Assembly (NCBI RefSeq): GCF_007752535.1
Contig: NZ_CP036426.1
Location: forward strand, 7,130,001-7,194,000
Length of the DNA: 64,000 nt
Source: Tautonia plasticadhaerens
Lineage (GTDB): Bacteria > Planctomycetota > Planctomycetia > Isosphaerales > Isosphaeraceae
Direction: 5' to 3'
The first letter of the stretch is position 1. Every line of letters starts with the position of its first letter. The notes below the pieces were generated by a model that worked only from the letters and a program-made list of their open reading frames with translations, was not told the DNA's origin and did no database searches. Position numbers and translations under genes: made by a program. Positions 54,915 through 61,272 of this stretch are shown here, in pieces.

Positions 54915-56168
54915 CTACCGGCCGTCGACCCGCCCCCGGGAAGCCACCCGCTCGAAGTAGTCTCGCAGGTCCGGCACGCAGGAGTCGAGGCCGTAGCGGC
55001 CCCGGATCCGCGCGGCGGCCGCCCGGCCGATGCCCTCGAAGTCGCCGGGGCGGTCGAGCACCTCCAGCGCCCGGTCGGCCCAGCGTTCCGCGTCGAAGAG
55101 CGGGGCGAGCAGCCCGGTCCTCCCCTCCTCGATCACCTCCCGGACCGGCTCGACGTCGGCCCCGAGCACCACGCAGCCGCTGGCCATCGCGTTGAAGAGC
55201 GACCACGACGGCACGAACGGGACCGAGGGGAACAGGTGCAGGTCACTCCGGGCCAGCACCGCGGCGAGCACCCCTGGCTCCACGTGCCCGAGGAAGGCGA
55301 ACCGGGAGGCGTCGGCCCCGTGCTTCGCCATCGACCAGGACCGGAAGTCGGCCCCCCCGGTGGCGTGGTCGTCCCAGCCGTAGTAGGTCGTCCCCGCCCC
55401 GGCGACCACGAAGACCGCGTCCGGCCGCCCCCGGGCGATCCTCCCCGCCACCTCGACGAACAGGTCGAACCCCCGCATCGACTCCAGACCCCGGGAGACA
55501 TACGTCACCACCGGCCGCCCCGGGCCGAGGGTCCGGCCGTCGGGCAGGGCGATCGACGGGACCTCCCGGGGCCGGTACAGCTCGGTGTCGACGCCGTCGA
55601 AGTGGACCTCGATCTCGGGGCGATACCGCTCGGGGAACGAGTCGTGCTGGAACCGGGTCGGCGCGTATCCGGCGTCGCTGGCCTGCAGCGCCAGCAGGGT
55701 TGGGGCGTTGATGCACCTCGGGTAGAACGGGGCCAGCTCCGCCGGGGGCAGGTCCACCCGGTAGGTCAGGTCGGCGAACCGGTTCGGGAAATAATATTCG
55801 CAGTAGTTGACGATCGGCGCGTCGGCCAGCTCCCGGAGCAAGGCGATCGGCGCCCCCTGCCCCCCGTGCGCCACGATCAGGTCGGGCCGGTCGTCCCCGA
55901 TCGTCCCCTCATAGGCCGATCGGTACGCCAGGCACTGCTCCAGCCACCGGCCGAAGACCCGGGGCCAGGGAACCCCCCCCTTCGGCGTCTCCCGAGGGTC
56001 CCGGACCCGGTGGATCTCCAGCGCCTCGAGCATCTCCCCCGACGGCGTCGGGCAGCTCGAATAGGTCTCGACCAGGAACCGGCAGCGCCAGCCGTACCGC
56101 CGGGACAGCTCCAGGGCCAGCCGGCCGAACTGGGCCGGGAAGGCCTGGTGGATGAACAGGACGTCCAT
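54915..56168 (-). CDS. Glycosyltransferase family 4 protein (GT-2 of cluster)
   Basis: 417 residues, closely related to the GT at 53085: MDVLFIHQAFPAQFGRLALE start, PSGEMLEALEIH, NYCEYYFPNRFADLTYRVDLPPAELAPFYPRCINAPTL, the donor domain VSRGLESMRGFDLFVEVAG, FLGHVEPGVLAAVLARSDLHLFPSVPFVPSWSLFNAMASGCVVLG and EEGRTGLLAPL. Shared blocks throughout imply tandem duplication with a small membrane gene now between. Acceptor and sugar cannot be read from sequence. Six bases separate it from the third GT's stop. Confidence 0.93.
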   Translation of the reverse strand: MDVLFIHQAFPAQFGRLALELSRRYGWRCRFLVETYSSCPTPSGEMLEALEIHRVRDPRETPKGGVPWPRVFGRWLEQCLAYRSAYEGTIGDDRPDLIVAHGGQGAPIALLRELADAPIVNYCEYYFPNRFADLTYRVDLPPAELAPFYPRCINAPTLLALQASDAGYAPTRFQHDSFPERYRPEIEVHFDGVDTELYRPREVPSIALPDGRTLGPGRPVVTYVSRGLESMRGFDLFVEVAGRIARGRPDAVFVVAGAGTTYYGWDDHATGGADFRSWSMAKHGADASRFAFLGHVEPGVLAAVLARSDLHLFPSVPFVPSWSLFNAMASGCVVLGADVEPVREVIEEGRTGLLAPLFDAERWADRALEVLDRPGDFEGIGRAAAARIRGRYGLDSCVPDLRDYFERVASRGRVDGR

Positions 56169-56174
56169 GGCCGA

Positions 56175-57464
56175 TCAGCCCCCTCCCCTCTTCGGCGGGG
56201 CATACGACCGCTTCGCCAGGTCGTCCAGCAGCTCGGCCAGCCGGGGGAGGCAGGCGTCCCGGTCGAACCGTCCCCGGGCCAGTTCCCGGGCGGCCTCGCC
56301 GATCGGCCGGTGCGCGCCGGGATCCGCCAGCACTCCCAGGGCGATCCGGGCGGCGGCCTCGGGATCACCCGGCGGCACGAGCAGGCCGGTGCGGCCGTCG
56401 TCGATGACCTCCCGGATCGGTTCGGAGTCCCAGGCGAGCACGACCGCCCCCGAGGCCATCGCCTCGACCGTCGCCCGGGAGAGGACATACGGTCGGCTCG
56501 GGTCGACGTGCAGGTCGCTGGCCGAGAGCAACCCGGCCACGATGTCGGGGGCGGCCTCGCCGAGCATCCAGAACCGCTCGGGGTCGACGACCGGCTCCCG
56601 GCCCATGGTGATCGCGGCGAAGTCGGCGCCGAAGTGTTCCACGTCCAGCGCCCGGGTGACCGTCCCGCCGCCGACGACCACGCAGATCACGTCCGGGCGC
56701 TCCCGGAGCAGCCGGTTGGCCAGCGAGACGAACCGGTCGAAGCCCCGGAGGCGGTCCGGGGTCGTCGCCACGAAGCTGACCACCTTCGCCCCCTCGGGGA
56801 CCGGTCGGCCGGCGATCGACCGGCCCCGGGCACCCCATCTCCTCGACTCCCCCCGGAACCGCCGGAGGTCGACCCCCTCGTGCTGCACGACGAAGTCGCC
56901 CCGGTACTCGGACGGGTACAGCGAGCGCTGCCACTCGGTCGAGGTCCAGGGGACGACGCCGTTCTCCAGGTCGAGCAGGTCCATCGCGTTGGCGGCGACC
57001 CGCCAGTTCACGTAGTCGGGCGGCAGGCGATCGACCAGCTCGTCGGCCAGGTCGAGGCGTCGGGGGTGGTAGTAGTAGTCGAACAGGTTGACGACCGGCG
57101 CCCTGGGGGCGAAGGCGGGGACGAACAGGGTGGAGCCCAGGCCGCTCGACCGGCCGAGGACCACGTCGACCGGCCTCGGCCGGCGGGCCTCGATCACCTC
57201 CCAGGCGCCGTAGGCGTAGCAGAGGCCGCGTTCGAGGGACCGGGTCCAGGAGACGGAACGCTCCCGGGCCACCCCCCCCACGTCGAACCGGACGACCTCC
57301 AGCCCCCGGCCGGTCGACCCCGGCCAGCGGTCCTGGGGTTCGACGCCGTGGCAGAAGAACCAGCAGCGATAGCCCCGCGTGCGGACGAGCCAGTCGGCCA
57401 CCGCCCCGAGGCGTCCCGGGAACCGGGGCTCGACGCAGAGCAGGCAGAGCGGGTCCTGGGCCAT
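56175..57464 (-). CDS. Glycosyltransferase family 4 protein (GT-3 of cluster)
   Basis: 429 residues. More divergent than the two downstream GT genes but with the same fold: 'LCLLCVEPRFPGRLGAVADWLV' N-terminus, FDYYYHPRRLDLADELVDRLPPDYVNWRVAANAMDLL, FVATTPDRLRGFDRFVSLANRLL, VVVGGGTVTRA, EAAPDIVAGLLSASDLHVDPSRPYVLSRATVEAMASGAVVL and DDGRTGLLVPP. 'RLRGFDRFVSLA' parallels the 'S(I/M)RGFDLF' of the others. Located 48 bases after lon on the same strand. Confidence 0.92.
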   Translation of the reverse strand: MAQDPLCLLCVEPRFPGRLGAVADWLVRTRGYRCWFFCHGVEPQDRWPGSTGRGLEVVRFDVGGVARERSVSWTRSLERGLCYAYGAWEVIEARRPRPVDVVLGRSSGLGSTLFVPAFAPRAPVVNLFDYYYHPRRLDLADELVDRLPPDYVNWRVAANAMDLLDLENGVVPWTSTEWQRSLYPSEYRGDFVVQHEGVDLRRFRGESRRWGARGRSIAGRPVPEGAKVVSFVATTPDRLRGFDRFVSLANRLLRERPDVICVVVGGGTVTRALDVEHFGADFAAITMGREPVVDPERFWMLGEAAPDIVAGLLSASDLHVDPSRPYVLSRATVEAMASGAVVLAWDSEPIREVIDDGRTGLLVPPGDPEAAARIALGVLADPGAHRPIGEAARELARGRFDRDACLPRLAELLDDLAKRSYAPPKRGGG

Positions 57465-57512
57465 GCTCGAACCCCTCCCCGATCGGGCCCCCGGGCAGGG
57501 CCGATCCCCCGG

Positions 57513-60029
57513 TTACTGCGACGCCCTCCGGGGCACCCCCGCCCCCTTGCTCCCCGGCGGCTTCCCGGGACGGGTCGCGCCGGACTTCGGCTTCGCCGGT
57601 CGTTTCGAGGGCTTCGCGAAGAGGGCCGAGACGACGTCGTCGAGCGACTCGACGCCCCGGAAGGTCAGGTCGGCCTTGACTTCCTCGGGCAGGTCGACCA
57701 GGTCCTTCTCGTTGTACCGGGGGAGGAGTACCGACGTGATCCCGGCCCTCCGGGCGCCGAGCACCTTCTCCTTCACCCCGCCGACGGGCAGGACCCGGCC
57801 GGTGAGGGTCAGCTCGCCGGTCATGGCCAGGTCCCGGTGGATCGGCTCGTCCCGGAAGAGGCTGATGAGGGCGGCGGCGATCGCCACGCCGGCCGAGGGG
57901 CCGTCCTTGGGGACGGCGCCGGCGGGGACGTGGATGTGGACGTCCGTCCGGGCGAACCGGGCCTGGTCGATGCCGAGCTGCTTGGTGTGGGTCTTCAGGT
58001 AGCTCATCGCCGCCTGGGCGCTCTCCTTCATCGACTCGCCGAGCAGGCCGGTCAGGGTCAGGCCGCCCTTGCCGGGCATCCCGGTGGCCTCGATGAAGAG
58101 GATCTCGCCGCCGGTCGGCGTCCAGGCCAGGCCGGTGGCCACCCCGGGCACGCCGGTCCGGGCGGCGACCTCCCGGAAGTGCTTCGGCGGCCCGAGGTAG
58201 CTGGGCACGTCGTCGGCGCCGACCGCGGTGCCGGCCTTCTGCCCCTCGGCCCTCCTGCGGGCGACCTTCCGGCAGATGGCGGCCAGCTCGCGCTCCAGGT
58301 TCCTCAGGCCGGCCTCCCGGGTGTAGTCGGCGATGACCCGGCGGACGGCGTCGTCGCCGATCGACAGGTGCTTCCCCGTCAGCCCGTGGCCCTCCAGCTG
58401 CTTGGGGATGAGGAAGCGCTGGGCGATCAGCACCTTCTCCTCCTCGGCGTAGCCGGGCAGCTCCAGGACCTCCATCCGGTCCAGCAGCGGCTGGGGGATC
58501 GACTCCAGCATGTTCGCCGTGGCGATGAACATGATCTTGGAGAGGTCGAAGTCGATGTCCAGGTAGTTGTCGCGGAAGGTGGCGTTCTGCTCCGGGTCGA
58601 GGACCTCGAGCAGGGCGGCGGAGGGGTCGCCCCGGAAGTCGGCGCCGAGCTTGTCGACCTCGTCGAGCATGAACACGGGGTTATTCGTCCCGGCCTTGCG
58701 GAGGCCCTGGATGATCCGGCCCGGCATGGCGGCGACGTAGGTGCGGCGGTGGCCCCGGATCTCGGCCTCGTCGTGGATGCCCCCCAGGCTGATCCGGACG
58801 AACTCCCGCCCCATCGCCCGGGCGATCGACCGGCCGAGGCTGGTCTTGCCGGTGCCGGGGGGGCCGGCGAAGCAGAGGATCGGCCCCTTCATGTCCTTCT
58901 TCAGCTTGCGGACGGCGAGGTATTCGAGGATCCGCTCCTTGATCTTCTCCAGGTCGAAGTGGTCCTCGTCGAGCACGACGCGGGCCTGCTTCAGGTCGAG
59001 GTGGTCCTTGCTCGCCTTCGCCCAGGGGAGGCTGGCCAGCCAGTCGACGTAGGTGCGGACGATCGAGTACTCGGCCGAGCTGGGGTGCATGCCGGAGAGG
59101 CGGTCGATCTCCCGTCGGGCCTCGCCCCGGGCCTCGGGCGGCAGCTTGGCGCGGCGGATCTTCCGCTCCAGCTCCCGGGCCTCGGCGGCCTCCGGCTCCA
59201 TCTCGCCGAGTTCCTCCTGGATCGCCTTGAGCTGCTGGCGGAGGAAGTGCTCGCGCTGGGCCCGGGTGATCTCCGAGCCGACCTGGTTCTGGATCTTGGT
59301 CGACAGCTCCATGACGTTCAGGTGGCGGGTCAGGAACTGGCCGAGCGTCATCAGCCGGGCCTTCACGTCCAGCTCGGCCAGCAGCGCCTGCTTCTCCTCG
59401 ATCGAGAACGGCAGGCTGGAGCCGAGCAGGTCGGCCAGCCGGGCGGGGTCCCGGGTGTTCATCGCCGCGACCTGCAACTCCTCCGGCACGTTGTCGCTCA
59501 GCCGGTTGAACAGGCCGTTGATCAGGTGGACCAGGGCGTCGAGCTCCTCCCCCCGCTCGGCCTGCTCGTCCATCGGCGCGATCCGGCCGACGAGGTACGG
59601 GTCGGCGCGTTCCAGCGCCGTCAGGCGGGCGCGGACGAGCCCCTGGCAGACGATCCGGGTCGACCCGTCGGGGAACTTCAGCATCTTCAGGATCGAGCCG
59701 ACGCAGATCGTCGGGTACAGGTCCTCGGGCCCGGGCTCCTCGGCCTCCGGCGACTTCTGCGTCGCCAGGCCGATCAGGCGGTCGCCGCCGGAGGCGTAGA
59801 CCTCGTCGATCAGCTTCATCCCGGCCGACCGGTTGACCACCAGCGGGACGACCGTCTGCGGGAAGACGACGTCGGCGCGCAGGGGGAGCACCGGCAGCCG
59901 GTCTGGCAGGACCGGCCCCTGCTCCTCCAGGTCCGGCACGGCCAGGGCCCGGCCCTCGGCGGTCGACTCGTCGGCGGCGGCGGGATCCGGCTTCGGCCCG
60001 GCGGTCGTCTTCGACTTGCGTTTGCTCAT
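57513..60029 (-). CDS. lon: ATP-dependent Lon protease
   Basis: 838 residues from ATG 60029 (MSKRKSKTTAG). Lon degrades misfolded and regulatory proteins. N-terminal LonN domain (LPVLPLRADVVFPQTVVPLVV), coiled-coil middle (REHFLRQQLKAIQEELGEMEPEAAEARELERKI), AAA+ module with Walker A AGPPGTGKTSL and Walker B VFMLDEVDKLG, and the serine-lysine protease domain: Ser712 in KDGPSAGV, Lys755 in GGVKEK. A basic C-terminal tail of 27 residues is extra. It is followed by the glycosyltransferase cluster. An IS remnant lies upstream, leaving only about 165 bases for its promoter. Confidence 0.97.
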   Translation of the reverse strand: MSKRKSKTTAGPKPDPAAADESTAEGRALAVPDLEEQGPVLPDRLPVLPLRADVVFPQTVVPLVVNRSAGMKLIDEVYASGGDRLIGLATQKSPEAEEPGPEDLYPTICVGSILKMLKFPDGSTRIVCQGLVRARLTALERADPYLVGRIAPMDEQAERGEELDALVHLINGLFNRLSDNVPEELQVAAMNTRDPARLADLLGSSLPFSIEEKQALLAELDVKARLMTLGQFLTRHLNVMELSTKIQNQVGSEITRAQREHFLRQQLKAIQEELGEMEPEAAEARELERKIRRAKLPPEARGEARREIDRLSGMHPSSAEYSIVRTYVDWLASLPWAKASKDHLDLKQARVVLDEDHFDLEKIKERILEYLAVRKLKKDMKGPILCFAGPPGTGKTSLGRSIARAMGREFVRISLGGIHDEAEIRGHRRTYVAAMPGRIIQGLRKAGTNNPVFMLDEVDKLGADFRGDPSAALLEVLDPEQNATFRDNYLDIDFDLSKIMFIATANMLESIPQPLLDRMEVLELPGYAEEEKVLIAQRFLIPKQLEGHGLTGKHLSIGDDAVRRVIADYTREAGLRNLERELAAICRKVARRRAEGQKAGTAVGADDVPSYLGPPKHFREVAARTGVPGVATGLAWTPTGGEILFIEATGMPGKGGLTLTGLLGESMKESAQAAMSYLKTHTKQLGIDQARFARTDVHIHVPAGAVPKDGPSAGVAIAAALISLFRDEPIHRDLAMTGELTLTGRVLPVGGVKEKVLGARRAGITSVLLPRYNEKDLVDLPEEVKADLTFRGVESLDDVVSALFAKPSKRPAKPKSGATRPGKPPGSKGAGVPRRASQ

Positions 60030-60195
60030 CGTCTCGTCGCAACCCGTCCCCATCGACGCCCGGAGCCTCGGCCCGGGCTCAAAGCGTCCGATTCTCGGCC
60101 AATCCCCGGCCGATTGGAAGGGCGTCCTCCGCTCCTGGGTTCCGTGGGACATCCCGTTGGGACGTCGTCGCGTCCAGACCCAGCAGCCAACAACC

Positions 60196-60516
60196 ATGTC
60201 CGACACTCCGGACCCCGGCGAGCGTGGCCGCTTCTCCTCCCATCGCAAGACCGCAGCCGTCCTCCGCCTCCTCCGCAGCGAATACCTGGAACTCCTCTCT
60301 CGTGAACTCGGCGTCACCGCCGCCACGCGCTCCCAATGGCGGGACGATTTCCTGGCCGGCGGCCAGGCCGCGCTGAAGATCCGACCGACCGACGATCGCG
60401 ACGAGGAGATCACCCGGCTGCGCTCCAAGGTCGGCGAGTTGACGATGGACAACGAGTTGCTGCTCCAGCGGTGCCGGGCCGCCCCCCCTTTCGTCCCGAG
60501 GAGGCGGAGGCCGTAG
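60196..60516 (+). CDS. IS3-family transposase OrfA
   Basis: 106 residues from ATG 60196. OrfA gives the HTH that binds IS ends: RFSSHRKTAAVLRLLRSEYLELLSRELGVTAATRSQWRDDFL followed by a leucine-zipper-like stretch RLRSKVGELTMDNELLLQRC. The family places the OrfB in a -1 frame, joined by programmed frameshift; here OrfB is broken, so the product alone is probably a regulator or inert. The tail after residue 93 is not conserved. Confidence 0.8.
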   Translation: MSDTPDPGERGRFSSHRKTAAVLRLLRSEYLELLSRELGVTAATRSQWRDDFLAGGQAALKIRPTDDRDEEITRLRSKVGELTMDNELLLQRCRAAPPFVPRRRRP

Positions 60517-61212
60517 GCCAGGCCGTCTCCCCCTCTACCGGACGACGCTAGGGGCTGGCCCGCGTCTGCCGCGACTGGGACCTACCCCGCTCGACGCCCT
60601 ACTTCCAGCGACATCAGCGGTGCATGCCCGTCGAGCACCGGCCGGAACCGAAGAGGCGAGGCCCGCTCGGCCCCTGCTCGGACGCGGAACTCGTCGGCCA
60701 CATCCGGCGCACCCTCACCGAGTCGCCGTTCCACGGTGAGGGATGCCGCAAGGTCTGGGCCAGGCTCCGTCACCAGGGCATTCGGACCTCCAAAGAGCGC
60801 GTCCTGCGACTGATGCGCGAGCACGGACTCCAGGCCCCACAGCGGGTCGGCCATCCCCACGGCCCGAGGGCTCACGATGGCACGATCACCACCGATCGGC
60901 CCGATGAGCTTTGGGGCACCGACATGACCACCACGGTGACGACCGGGGGGGGTCAGGTCTGCGTCTTCGTCGCTGTCGACCATTGCACGGCGGAGTGTGT
61001 CGGTACCCACGCCTCGAAGTCGGGCACCCGCTTCGAGGCGCTGGAGCCGGTCCGCCAGGGTGCGCGCGGCCCTGCGTGAGTTGCGGCGGCGGTACAACGA
61101 GCAATGGCTCGTCGAACGCCACGGCTACCGGACGCCATCGCAGGCCCGATCGGACGCAAGTCGCAGGAGCAATCCTTTGGAGACCAACACGAGGGGCCGT
61201 AGAGTGGGTTGA
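60480..61212 (+). pseudogene. IS3-family transposase OrfB, disrupted
   Basis: In the -1 frame to OrfA the sequence reads SPSTGRR, then a TAG at 60549-60551, then GLARVCRDWDLPRSTPYF..., ending at 61079. It includes the DDE-domain start LWGTDMTTTVT (first catalytic Asp). Immediately after FEALEPVRQG the frame shifts +1 to give ALRELRRRYNEQWLVERHGYRTPSQAR, the family's C-terminal end. Full-length OrfB has about 70-80 residues between these, carrying the second Asp and the Glu. So two lesions are seen: a nonsense codon and an out-of-frame deletion near 61060. Confidence 0.8.
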
Positions 61213-61272
61213 TCGGGTCGGCCGTCCTCACGGCGTTTCGATCTGTTCCCGCCGCGTGGGCAGGGGGCCCTC

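Larger units (their letters stand above)
60196..61212 (+). mobile_element. Decayed IS3-family insertion sequence
   Basis: A transposase OrfA is followed by OrfB in the -1 frame, the arrangement of IS3 elements. OrfB has an internal stop and an out-of-frame deletion, so the element cannot move by itself. Inverted terminal repeats were not identified; the exact ends are open. It lies between the lon start and the kinase-WD40 gene. Confidence 0.75.

Noticed and set aside
54894-60305. A 1803-codon open frame on the + strand
   Set aside because: Antisense to lon and three glycosyltransferases, each with full family motifs; translation has no domain pattern.
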